Under the pieces are notes generated by a model. The model did not search any database and was not told the DNA's origin. It saw only the letters and a program-made list of their open reading frames with translations. Shown here one piece after another: positions 1 to 6,831 of a DNA stretch of 8,064 nt. The stretch comes from Acidobacteriota bacterium (GTDB taxonomy: Bacteria; Acidobacteriota; Polarisedimenticolia; JAPUIV01): NCBI GenBank assembly GCA_027296665.1, contig JAPUIV010000256.1, positions 1 to 8,064 of the forward strand, read 5' to 3'. Every line of letters starts with the position of its first letter. Position 1 is the stretch's first letter. The translations under genes were made by a program, and so were the position numbers.

Positions 1-807
1 GACCGGGTGATCGCGGTCGAAGAGGAACTCACGCATGAAGAATTGCACCGGTGCATCTCGATATGCAACAAAATGGGAGTCCCTCTCAACCACACGGCAG
101 GCCTGCTGGCGGTGGTGGCAAAGCGGATTGAAATGACGGAAATCGGCGGCGCTCTTCTGGTGGAGGTTCAGGGTCTCGAATTCACAAAGTTCCAGCATTT
201 GGTGAAGCGGTGCTTCGATTTCCTGGCCGCTTCGATCCTGCTTCTCCTCCTCTCTACACTGTTTATCGTTCTCGCTCTCCTGATTCCCCTGAGCTCGTTC
301 GGCCCGGTGTTTTTCGTCGCCCCCCGGGTGGGTCGGGGCGGGCGATACTTCCCTTGCTTTAAATTCCGCTCGATGGAATTCGATGCCGAAAGCCGGCGGA
401 AACATCTCGGGAAATGGAATGAGAGGGGAGGGCACTTGTTCAAAATATCATCGGATCCTCGCGTCACCCACTTGGGAAGGTGGATTCGACGTTTCAGTAT
501 CGATGAGTTGCCGCAGCTGATCAATGTTCTCCGGGGTGAAATGAGCCTTGTGGGACCCCGGCCCTTGCCGGCCCGGGATCTCGATGGCGACGGCCTGAGC
601 CGGGGGTACCGGTTTTGGGCGAAGGAACGCAGCAAGGTAAGGCCGGGGATCACCGGATTGTGGCAGGTGAGCGGCCGAAGCGAACTCCAGTTCGATCGAA
701 TGGTTCGCCTGGATGTTGCCTACGTGCGAACCTGGAGCGTGTGGCTCGATCTGCAGATCCTGTTCCGGACAATCCCGGCGGTCTGGGCGGGTCGGGGCGC
801 TTGTTGA
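1..807 (+). CDS. Polyprenyl glycosylphosphotransferase (initiating sugar transferase), 5' partial
   Basis: This is the 3' part of a membrane phosphoglycosyltransferase that moves a sugar 1-phosphate from a nucleotide sugar to undecaprenyl phosphate, starting a polysaccharide repeat unit at the inner face of the membrane. The frame is open from base 1. Residues are numbered from the GTG at base 7, which is probably internal, because the preceding codons continue the frame and residues 1-50 look like the end of the N-terminal nucleotide-binding-like domain of long family members. A hydrophobic helix spans about 69-95. The catalytic domain then follows: KFRSM (119-123), the Asp-Glu dyad in SIDELPQ (D166, E167, equivalent to the PglC dyad), GEMSLVGPRP (177-186) and RPGITGLWQVSGR (212-224). 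The C-terminus is complete, with TGA at 805-807. The upstream half, with the extra N-terminal helices, lies outside the window. Sugar specificity (Glc, Gal or HexNAc) cannot be read from sequence. The flippase gene follows after 20 nt. Confidence 0.95.
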   Translation, partial: DRVIAVEEELTHEELHRCISICNKMGVPLNHTAGLLAVVAKRIEMTEIGGALLVEVQGLEFTKFQHLVKRCFDFLAASILLLLLSTLFIVLALLIPLSSFGPVFFVAPRVGRGGRYFPCFKFRSMEFDAESRRKHLGKWNERGGHLFKISSDPRVTHLGRWIRRFSIDELPQLINVLRGEMSLVGPRPLPARDLDGDGLSRGYRFWAKERSKVRPGITGLWQVSGRSELQFDRMVRLDVAYVRTWSVWLDLQILFRTIPAVWAGRGAC

Positions 808-810
808 ACG

Positions 811-859
811 GCTCCACCTGGAAGGGAATGTCCCGCCTGCCGAAGCCTGCAGGTGGAGC
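811..859 (+). promoter_or_regulatory. Inverted repeat enclosing the flippase start codon
   Basis: A perfect 10-bp inverted repeat, GCTCCACCTG at 811-820 and CAGGTGGAGC at 850-859, surrounds a 29-nt loop. Inside the loop, GGGA (824-827) and TCCC (831-834) pair around the ATG at 828-830, so the start codon is the three-base apical loop of a second small hairpin. The upstream stop codon ends at 807, three bases before the outer stem. No U-tract follows, so it is not an intrinsic terminator. The pairing is seen directly. A role in translational coupling between sugar transferase and flippase is inference: a ribosome terminating at 807 would cover and melt the left arm. Confidence 0.45.
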
Positions 860-2162
860 GGTCGGGTCCATTAATGAAACCTGGATGGGTCGTGGTCTGT
901 GGGCGGTTCTCGAGCAGGGCCTGTTCGCTACGGGGAATTTCATCCTGACCATCCTGTTGGGACGGTGGCTCACCCCGGTCGAATACGGAGCGTACGCGCT
1001 TGCCTTCTGCATGTTTTTGTTTCTCATGACGATCCACACCTCATTCCTCACCGAGCCGATGCTGGTGTATGGCGCCGGGAAATACAGGCGGCAGTTCCGT
1101 CGGTATTTCCGGTTCCTGCTCTGGGGACACTGGGGCCTGAGCCTGATCCTGTCGTTGTTGTTCATCCCCGCAGGTCTGATTCTCCAAAAGTATCTTCAGG
1201 TTTCCGTCGGATCCCTGTTCACCGTACTCGCCCTCGTTTCCCCCATGATTCTGTTCCTGTGGTTGACCCGAAGAGCCTATTACGCCCAGTTGAGAACCCA
1301 TGTGGCAGCGGTCGGGGGAGTGCTCTACTTCGTCGTAGTTGTGTCGGGGGCCTTCCTCCTCGATCACTGGATCCCCGCATCGGCGGTGAACGCTTTTCTG
1401 ATCATGGGTTTCGCAGCGACGCTTTCGGGTCTCGTCCTGTACCACCTGATGGGGGAGGCAAGATGCCAGGCTGCGCCGGAACCGGGTGCGGGCGAGGTGC
1501 TGCGGGACCATCTTGCATTCGGAGTGTGGGCTGCGCCGACCACTTTGGCGATCTGGATACCCGCGAACCTCGGATTCCTTCTCCTCCCTGTCTGGCATGG
1601 CCTGGAAGCTAGCGGGGGCCTGAAGGCGGTGTCCAATCTGCTTCTCCCGGTTCTTCATGTCACGTCCGCAATCGGAACCCTTCTGGTTCCCGCTCTCGTG
1701 CAGGTAGACGGAGGGTACGGAACGGAGCGCTTCCGGGCGCGGGCCCGAGTGGCGGGAGCCGGGCTCCTGTTGGTGGCGGTTCTGTTCTGGACGTTCCTGA
1801 CCGTCTACCGATCGGATCTTCTCTTTTGGTTCTACGGGGCATACACGGAATACGGCCCTCTCTTGATTCTCATTGGGTTGGTCCCGGTGTTGAATGTGGG
1901 GGGAGTGGTACTGGCCGCTTGTCTCAAAGCGGGGCGGCGACAGGATTTGGTGTTTCGCGCAAACCTTACAGCGGCCAGTCTGGCGGTCGTGATCGGGATC
2001 CCCCTGGTGTCGATCTATGGCGTGGCGGGAGCGATCGGAACTCACCTCCTGGCCCTCACGGGCGGGGCGATCCTGATGCTTCTGTACTACCGGCGCCTGT
2101 GCAGGGAAGAACCAGCGAAGGGAAGGATCTACAAACTTAATGAGGAGTCCCGGTCATGCTGA
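828..2162 (+). CDS. Wzx-like polysaccharide flippase (MOP superfamily membrane protein)
   Basis: About 444 residues, the usual size for Wzx/PST-type flippases, with roughly a dozen hydrophobic segments spread over the whole length. The N-terminal region holds the family-like stretch LGRWLTPVEYGAYALAF, and a segment near the middle (GGLKAVSNLLLPVLHVTSAI) resembles the second half of MOP exporters. The inferred role is moving undecaprenyl-linked repeat units from the cytoplasmic to the outer face of the membrane. The frame is open upstream into the sugar transferase gene, but that part is polar and unrelated. ATG 828 is preferred because it lies just after the upstream stop. The purine-rich GGAAGGGA before it is closer to the ATG than an ideal ribosome site. 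TTG 804 (overlapping the upstream stop) and ATG 885 are alternatives; 885 would still keep all membrane segments. The last 7 bases overlap the next gene. The function is clear at family level; the substrate is unknown. Confidence 0.9.
   Translation: MSRLPKPAGGAVGSINETWMGRGLWAVLEQGLFATGNFILTILLGRWLTPVEYGAYALAFCMFLFLMTIHTSFLTEPMLVYGAGKYRRQFRRYFRFLLWGHWGLSLILSLLFIPAGLILQKYLQVSVGSLFTVLALVSPMILFLWLTRRAYYAQLRTHVAAVGGVLYFVVVVSGAFLLDHWIPASAVNAFLIMGFAATLSGLVLYHLMGEARCQAAPEPGAGEVLRDHLAFGVWAAPTTLAIWIPANLGFLLLPVWHGLEASGGLKAVSNLLLPVLHVTSAIGTLLVPALVQVDGGYGTERFRARARVAGAGLLLVAVLFWTFLTVYRSDLLFWFYGAYTEYGPLLILIGLVPVLNVGGVVLAACLKAGRRQDLVFRANLTAASLAVVIGIPLVSIYGVAGAIGTHLLALTGGAILMLLYYRRLCREEPAKGRIYKLNEESRSC
2142..2147 (+). 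promoter_or_regulatory. Ribosome binding site of the polymerase/ligase gene
   Basis: GAGGAG lies 8 nt before ATG 2156, inside the end of the flippase gene. It fixes the start of the next gene and supports the 7-base overlap between the two reading frames. Confidence 0.75.
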
Positions 2163-3562
2163 GCCTGGTTTCCCGGCCGCGGAACGAGGTGTGGCAGGGA
2201 CTCCTCGTCCTTTTCCTTCCCCTTTTGGTGGGATTAGCTTTCGTTGCATTGGACCCTTTCTACTATCCCTTTCTGTTGATTCTGTTGCTCCTTGGTGGTT
2301 TCGCCGTTTATAGCCTGGTAAAGCCCGGACCATTCCTTTTTTTGATCCTTTTTTCCTGCAGTCTGGGAGGTCTATTGCGCAACCTCGGAAGCGTGTCCCT
2401 GTTCTCGACCGACCTCTCGTTGTCGGGATTGATCTTTGTCATGTCTGCCGCGATTGTTCTTTTAAATCTCGCTCTGAACCCGGGCAGTATTCGGATCCGC
2501 TGGATCTATCTGCCGCTCATCCTGTTTGCCGCCTGGGTGGCGCTCTGCTGGGTTGTGAGCCCAAACCGGGGCCAGGGAGGGAAGGATTTCCTTTTTTATG
2601 CCACTCCCGTCCTTGTCCTGGTTTTCCTGGATCGGGTCATTCGAAAAGAAGAGTTTGCCTGGATGTGGAGGTTGGAGAAATTTTTGTTTTTCCTGTCGTT
2701 CCTGCCATCCGTCCTGTTCGTGATACTTCTTGCAATGGGAGGGTCATTTTTCAGCCGACGGGGCCTGGAGGGAGTCCTCGGTCCCCGAACCATTTCCCTT
2801 TTTCTCCTGGTGATGTTGAGCCATGCGGTCGCAGCGCTGCGATATTCCCCCCATTCACGCCTTCGGAGGGTGGCCGGGATCGCAGTTTTTCTTTCTGCCG
2901 GGACGATTTTTGCCACCCTGTCCCGGACGGCCGGCATCCTCTCCCTAATCCTGATTGCCTTTCTGTGGATCAGACCGCATCGGAAACGGGACCTGATCAA
3001 GGCGGCGATTGCGGTCCTGGTCATTTTCGCCTTCCTGATCCTCAATGTTTCCCTTGTTCGGGAGAGATTCCAGCATCAGGACGCCGGCCGGAACTTTGAT
3101 CTATGGCAAGGGCTCGATACCGCGGGTCGGAACAATTTCTGGCCAGCTACTCTGCAACACGCCCTGCAACGGCCCCTGACTGGCTGGGGCCCGGGAAACT
3201 CCCGGTTTCTGCTCGGCGACAAATTTCCGACTGGAAACGGGAAGGGGTACCACCCCCACAACGAATACCTGCAGGTCCTGCACGATCTCGGCCTCATCGG
3301 ACTGGTCCTGGTGGTCACCGGGTACCTCCTGCTACTCTGGGAACTTCGGCGTCGGTGGGAATCCTTCCACCTCAGGCAACGGAATCGGGCGGCCCAATGG
3401 AATCTCGCCGCGCTTCTCTCCCTGGCGGTGATCGTCGGCTCCGCCCTGACCGACAACACCTTTCACTACGGGTTCGTACTCTGGCCCGCCTTCACCCTGG
3501 TCGCCACCGCACTGAGTTTCTCCCCGGCGGCCGGGCAGGAGCCTGACAGGAATTCGCCATGA
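2156..3562 (+). CDS. O-antigen ligase/polymerase-like membrane protein (Wzy_C family)
   Basis: 468 residues, strongly hydrophobic, with about 10-12 membrane segments, matching the length and layout of Wzy polymerases and WaaL-type ligases. A long polar, presumably periplasmic, loop lies at about 300-372. Conserved family features are SRTAG (256-260, with R257 in the position of the conserved loop arginine), GWGPGNS (343-349) and HPHNEYLQ (366-373), followed by LHDLGLIGL leading into the next helix. H368 corresponds to the conserved histidine of the ligase family. The inferred role is polymerising lipid-linked repeats, or transferring the glycan to an acceptor, on the outer membrane face. Sequence alone does not separate polymerase from ligase; the flippase next door favours a polymerase. 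The gene overlaps the flippase by 7 bases and the following gene by ATGA. Its T-rich composition, including T7 at 2337-2343 and T6 at 2349-2354, is mostly explained by Phe/Leu codons in membrane helices. Confidence 0.88.
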   Translation: MLSLVSRPRNEVWQGLLVLFLPLLVGLAFVALDPFYYPFLLILLLLGGFAVYSLVKPGPFLFLILFSCSLGGLLRNLGSVSLFSTDLSLSGLIFVMSAAIVLLNLALNPGSIRIRWIYLPLILFAAWVALCWVVSPNRGQGGKDFLFYATPVLVLVFLDRVIRKEEFAWMWRLEKFLFFLSFLPSVLFVILLAMGGSFFSRRGLEGVLGPRTISLFLLVMLSHAVAALRYSPHSRLRRVAGIAVFLSAGTIFATLSRTAGILSLILIAFLWIRPHRKRDLIKAAIAVLVIFAFLILNVSLVRERFQHQDAGRNFDLWQGLDTAGRNNFWPATLQHALQRPLTGWGPGNSRFLLGDKFPTGNGKGYHPHNEYLQVLHDLGLIGLVLVVTGYLLLLWELRRRWESFHLRQRNRAAQWNLAALLSLAVIVGSALTDNTFHYGFVLWPAFTLVATALSFSPAAGQEPDRNSP

Positions 3563-4734
3563 GGCGACCCAGGGTCCTGATCATCGGCCATTACGGCGGC
3601 CACAACACCGGCGACGAGGCGATGCTCGGCGGACTTTTACGGGCCTTGCCGGCGGAATGGAAGGGGAATCTGGTCATTGCCCGGAAGGGGGGCGGGAACG
3701 GGGTCGCCTCGGAGGGCAGAGAGCTGAACTACGTTCCTTGCCGGTTTTTCCCTCTGGCGCGGCAGGTGTTCCGGTGCGAAGGGGTGGTATTGGGGGGAGG
3801 TACCCATTTTCACGACGACTACGCGCAGGCGAGATACCTCCGCCATTTTCTCTACATGGCGAGAATCGTGGCGGTTTCGTGGCTCGGACACCTCCTCGGC
3901 AGGCAGGTGCTCTGGCTGGGGATCGGATTTGGACCTCTGAGACGACGCTCCGCACGTTACCTGACCGTTCTCGGGTTGCAGAGTTGTGATTGGATTACCG
4001 TCCGCGATGAGGCGTCTTTTCGTGAAATTGCCCATTGGGTCCGGCCGGGTCGGCTGGCGAGGACTTTTGACCTCGCGGCCCTGCTGCCGGTTGGGTATCC
4101 GCCGTGGCCGTCCCCGGCGGAGCGACCCTTCCGATTGGGAATCTCGGTGACCTCCGCCGCCCGGAGCCGTTCCGCGGGCAGGGAAGTCGATCGGCGGTTC
4201 CATGAGACGGCTCTGAAGGCTCTCGGACAGGTGTACCGGGAGTTCCCGCGATTGCAGATCCGGATTTTTGTTTTGCGCGGCGGCAAACGCGAGGACGACG
4301 GAAACCTGAGTTTCAGCTACTGGAACCATCTCCGCGAGATCGATCCCCGCCGGGTGGAACTGCGGAAATACGATCCCGATCCGGCCCGTACCCTTCGGGC
4401 GGTCGCGGGTTGCAGCCATTTTCTTGCCACCCGCTTCCATGCCGGCCTAATGGCCTACCTCGCCGGCTGTCGGATGCTCCTGGTGGCCTATCACCGGAAA
4501 GTGCAGGACCAGGGGCGGGAACTGGGTCTTCCGGAACGGGCCGTCATTCCGGTTCGGGAGAGACCCGGTGGCCCGGATCTTCTGACCTCCCTCCGGGATC
4601 TCCTGGACGACTCGCCTGCTTTCGTGGCCGGGCTTGCCCGGTCGGAGGCGATCACCCGGGCGCGGGCGAACCTGTTGCCGTTCCGGGAACCGATATCGGG
4701 GCACCCGATACGGACAACCGGGGGATCAGAATGA
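3559..4734 (+). CDS. Polysaccharide pyruvyl transferase family protein
   Basis: 391 residues, soluble, the usual size for this family (which includes CsaB). Members have a GT-B-like two-domain fold and transfer pyruvate from phosphoenolpyruvate to a sugar, making an acidic ketal. Visible motifs are the N-terminal GGHNTGDEAML (13-23), the glycine-rich VVLGGGTHFHDD (76-87), GIGFGPL (121-127), VRDEAS (148-153), and the C-terminal TRFHAGLMAYLAGC (291-304) followed by YHRKVQDQGRELGL (311-324). These match both halves of the family pattern, so the protein looks intact. AGGA at 3548-3551 lies 7 nt before ATG 3559, which overlaps the upstream stop as ATGA. Such coupling suggests fixed stoichiometry with the polymerase-like protein. 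Some members of this broad family have uncertain chemistry, so pyruvylation of this polymer is a prediction. The last ~20 residues are an unconserved polar tail. Confidence 0.87.
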   Translation: MRRPRVLIIGHYGGHNTGDEAMLGGLLRALPAEWKGNLVIARKGGGNGVASEGRELNYVPCRFFPLARQVFRCEGVVLGGGTHFHDDYAQARYLRHFLYMARIVAVSWLGHLLGRQVLWLGIGFGPLRRRSARYLTVLGLQSCDWITVRDEASFREIAHWVRPGRLARTFDLAALLPVGYPPWPSPAERPFRLGISVTSAARSRSAGREVDRRFHETALKALGQVYREFPRLQIRIFVLRGGKREDDGNLSFSYWNHLREIDPRRVELRKYDPDPARTLRAVAGCSHFLATRFHAGLMAYLAGCRMLLVAYHRKVQDQGRELGLPERAVIPVRERPGGPDLLTSLRDLLDDSPAFVAGLARSEAITRARANLLPFREPISGHPIRTTGGSE

Positions 4735-5951
4735 AACGGGTTCTGGTGGCGATACAGACGCCCGTCTTCGGGGGCCCCCACAACCAGCTGAATCGTCTCG
4801 CAGAGCCTCTGCGGGCCCGGGGATGGGAAACAGTCGGTCTGCTTCCTTCCGAACCGGGCAACGGGTCGGCCCGGCTGGAAAACAATGGCATCCCCGTGCT
4901 GAAAACGCCGATGCACCGGATGCGGGCCCGGTGGGAGCCCCGATTCCATTTCGAGTTTTTGTACCGATTCCGTCAGGAAGTGGAATCGATTCGCCGTATC
5001 CTGAGGGACCAGCGAGCCGACGTCGTCCAGATCTGCGGACTGATGAATCTCCAGAGTGCTTTCGCCGCCCGCCTGGAACGCATTCCCCTAGTTTGGCAGT
5101 TGCTGGGTACCTTCGCCCCCCGTCCACTCCGGTGGACCCTGATGCCGTTGGTTGTGCGGATGGCAGATTCGCTGATGACCGTCGGCCCGCAGGTAACCCG
5201 CGCCCACCCGGGAGCGGGTCGGTTTGGCAACAGGCTGTTCGAATTCTTGCCTCCGGTCGATTGCAGCCGGTTCCGGCCTGATGACCGGGAACGGCTCCAG
5301 GCCCGGAAAAAACTCCAGGTGCCGGCCGGGGGGGTTCTGATCGGTACTCTGGGGAACCGGAATCGCATCAAGGGTCACGAATTTCTCGTCGACGCGGCGC
5401 AGATCCTCCGGCAAGGATTCCCGAACCTCTATTTCCGGGTCCTGGGATCCTTCACGTCCGCCAACGCCGGGTTTTACGCGAAGCGGGTGCATAGACGGGT
5501 AATGGATCTCGGATTACATGCGGACCGCCGCTTCGCTTTCTACGATCCGGGGAGCCGGGTCGAGAATTTCCTGCCAGGCTTCGATTTGTTCGTCCTTCCT
5601 TCCCGACAGGAGGGGACGCCCACCAGCCTCATGGAAGCCATGGCGAGCGGCCTGCCCGTGGTCGCCACTGATGTCGGGAATGTGAGGAAAATGATTGAGG
5701 AAGGGGTTACCGGGTTCGTGGTTCCCCCCAGGTGCCCGGAAGCTCTCGCTCGCCGTCTTGCCGATCTGCTCCGGGAACCGGGACGGGCCATGGAAATGGG
5801 CGCCGCGGCCCGTCGGCATGCGGTCAAGAATTTCGATGTCGAGAAATGTGCTGATCTCCACGTGCAAGCATACCGCAAGGCGCAGGAAGTCCGGCTCGGA
5901 AACCCGTCCGACCGGGGATCCCTCCCGGTCTCTCTGCGGGCGAATCGATAG
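4731..5951 (+). CDS. Glycosyltransferase family 4 (GT-B fold)
   Basis: 406 residues from ATG 4731, a normal length for GT4 enzymes. These retaining transferases act at the cytoplasmic membrane face and add a sugar from a nucleotide donor to the growing lipid-linked oligosaccharide. The N-terminal acceptor domain starts MKRVLVAIQTPVFGGPHNQL, with the glycine-rich loop typical of the family. PPVD (174-177) marks the linker. The donor domain has GTLGNRNRIKGHEFLVDA (205-222) and the EX7E motif E294...E302 in SRQEGTPTSLMEAMASGLPV (291-310), then TDVGNV. The frame is open upstream to about 4410, but that part is a shadow of the pyruvyl transferase gene. ATG 4731 overlaps its stop as ATGA, and a weak GGGGG lies 6 nt upstream at 4720-4724. 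The donor sugar is unknown. The stop TAG at 5949-5951 is partly contained in the ribosome site of the next gene. Confidence 0.93.
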   Translation: MKRVLVAIQTPVFGGPHNQLNRLAEPLRARGWETVGLLPSEPGNGSARLENNGIPVLKTPMHRMRARWEPRFHFEFLYRFRQEVESIRRILRDQRADVVQICGLMNLQSAFAARLERIPLVWQLLGTFAPRPLRWTLMPLVVRMADSLMTVGPQVTRAHPGAGRFGNRLFEFLPPVDCSRFRPDDRERLQARKKLQVPAGGVLIGTLGNRNRIKGHEFLVDAAQILRQGFPNLYFRVLGSFTSANAGFYAKRVHRRVMDLGLHADRRFAFYDPGSRVENFLPGFDLFVLPSRQEGTPTSLMEAMASGLPVVATDVGNVRKMIEEGVTGFVVPPRCPEALARRLADLLREPGRAMEMGAAARRHAVKNFDVEKCADLHVQAYRKAQEVRLGNPSDRGSLPVSLRANR

Positions 5952-5955
5952 GAGG
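5950..5955 (+). promoter_or_regulatory. Strong ribosome binding site of the GT26 gene, overlapping the upstream stop
   Basis: A perfect AGGAGG, 5 nt before ATG 5961, shares two bases with the TAG stop of the glycosyltransferase gene. It decides the start of the next gene despite that protein's atypical first 34 residues. Confidence 0.85.
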
Positions 5956-5960
5956 AAAAA

Positions 5961-6812
5961 ATGAAGGTGACGGGAATGCAGTCCCTGGTGGGCGAAGGGG
6001 GCTCACGGACTCTAGCCCCGGCAACCGGGGAATATGGGAACCGGCGGGAATCGGAACGCCGGTTCCGGGTTCTGGGAATCGGAGTCGACGTATTGCAGAT
6101 CCCCAATGCGGTGGACCAGATGAGCCGGTGGATAGATGGGGCGGAGGCGGGCCGGTACGTCGCCGTGACCGGAATGCACGGAATGGTGGAGTCGTATCGG
6201 AATCCACGGATGAAACGGGCGCTGCGGGCCGCGGATTTGGTGGTACCCGACGGAATGTCTCTCGTTTGGCTGGGAAGATGGAACGGGTTCCGTCTCCGTC
6301 GTAGGGTGTACGGGCCCGAATTGATGTGGGAGTTCTGCCGGAGAACCCGGCACCGTGGGTTTCGCCACTTCCTTTTCGGCGGGCCCCCCGGTGTGGCCGA
6401 GGAGCTGGCCGACCGAATGGCCGATACATTTCCCAGCCTGAATGTTGTGGGAACCCACACTCCTCCCTTCCGGGAAGGGAACGAGCCGGAGCCTGAATCG
6501 GTCCTGGATCGGATCAACAGGACAGCCCCCGACATTCTCTGGGTGGGCCTCAGCACCCCCAAGCAGGAGATTTGGATGCACGAGAACCGGGGCCGTTTGA
6601 ATGTGCCGGTTCTGGTCGGCGTGGGGGCAGCATTCGATTTTCATACAGGACGCGTTCGGCAATCTCCGGTGTGGATGCGGGAACACGGTTTGGAATGGTT
6701 GTGGCGCCTTCTCCAGGAGCCCAGGCGGTTATGGCGGCGCTACCTCCTGGGGGGCGGGCAATTCGTTCTGCTTGTGGGAATGGAATTTTTCGGGTTCAAA
6801 AAGTTCGATTGA
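5961..6812 (+). CDS. WecG/TagA/CpsF family glycosyltransferase (GT26)
   Basis: 283 residues. Family members add an N-acetylmannosamine-type or other sugar to an undecaprenyl-diphosphate-linked sugar, usually early in repeat-unit assembly. The conserved domain runs from about residue 35 (FRVLGIGVDVLQIP) to the end: VTGMHG (69-74), DLVVPDGMSLVWLGR (92-106, with D97 in the position of the TagA catalytic aspartate), RVYGPEL (115-121), FLFGGPPGVAEEL (138-150), VGLSTPKQEIWM (195-206), VGVGAAFDFHTGRVRQSP (219-236), and the C-terminal membrane-associating appendage GLEWLWRLLQEPRRLWRRYL (243-262). In well-studied members the motif after the first strand is T-x-N; here it reads TGM, so the asparagine is absent. 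I believe this occurs in a subfamily, from memory. The first 34 residues are polar, Gly/Arg/Glu-rich and outside the domain. The perfect ribosome site shows that translation starts here. Substrates are unknown. Confidence 0.93.
   Translation: MKVTGMQSLVGEGGSRTLAPATGEYGNRRESERRFRVLGIGVDVLQIPNAVDQMSRWIDGAEAGRYVAVTGMHGMVESYRNPRMKRALRAADLVVPDGMSLVWLGRWNGFRLRRRVYGPELMWEFCRRTRHRGFRHFLFGGPPGVAEELADRMADTFPSLNVVGTHTPPFREGNEPEPESVLDRINRTAPDILWVGLSTPKQEIWMHENRGRLNVPVLVGVGAAFDFHTGRVRQSPVWMREHGLEWLWRLLQEPRRLWRRYLLGGGQFVLLVGMEFFGFKKFD
6016..6066 (+). promoter_or_regulatory. Two tandem hairpins in the 5' coding region of the GT26 gene
   Basis: CCCCGG (6016-6021) and CCGGGG (6025-6030) form a perfect 6-bp stem with the loop CAA. 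Six bases later, GGAACCGGC (6037-6045) and GCCGGTTCC (6058-6066) form a perfect 9-bp stem with a 12-nt loop. A competing short stem, CGGAAC (6052-6057) with GTTCCG (6062-6067), shares the right arm. All of this lies in codons ~19-36, before the conserved domain. The pairing is seen directly; any regulatory role is inference, and GC-rich coding DNA produces some such stems by chance. Confidence 0.3.
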
Positions 6813-6816
6813 AGAA

Positions 6817-6823
6817 GAGGAGG
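6817..6823 (+). promoter_or_regulatory. Ribosome binding site of the epimerase gene
   Basis: GAGGAGG lies 8 nt before ATG 6832, in the 19-nt gap after the GT26 stop. It selects ATG 6832 over upstream in-frame codons, which are a shadow of the GT26 gene. Confidence 0.85.
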
Positions 6824-6831
6824 CAAGAACC

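Noticed and set aside
615..827. Upstream extension of the flippase frame into the sugar transferase gene
   Set aside because: The extra ~70 residues are polar, Gly/Arg-rich and unrelated to flippases. They overlie the conserved RPGITGLWQVSGR region of the sugar transferase, so this is a shadow.
1041..2045. Long minus-strand open frame (334 codons) opposite the flippase, and similar antisense frames elsewhere
   Set aside because: The predicted products are Arg/Pro/Gln/His-rich with no recognisable domain. They mirror GC-rich plus-strand genes that have clear family motifs.
2200..3060. Drop in GC content suggesting a transferred segment
   Set aside because: The T-rich plus strand is explained by Phe/Leu/Ile/Val codons in membrane helices of the polymerase-like protein; the soluble loop of the same gene returns to the local composition.
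4529..4556. Frequent CCGG / TTCCGG words and short inverted pairs such as CCGGAA...TTCCGG
   Set aside because: These recur throughout the window and follow from preferred Phe-Arg, Pro and Arg (CGG) codons. They are not a spaced repeat family.
4410..4730. N-terminal extension of the GT4 frame inside the pyruvyl transferase gene
   Set aside because: The extension overlaps the conserved TRFHAGLMAYLAGC region of the other frame and has low-complexity Gly/Pro/Ser composition. The GT4 domain begins normally at ATG 4731.
6601..6831. N-terminal extension of the epimerase frame inside the GT26 gene
   Set aside because: It overlies the conserved C-terminus of the GT26 protein, and the Rossmann motif starts right after ATG 6832, which has a strong ribosome site.
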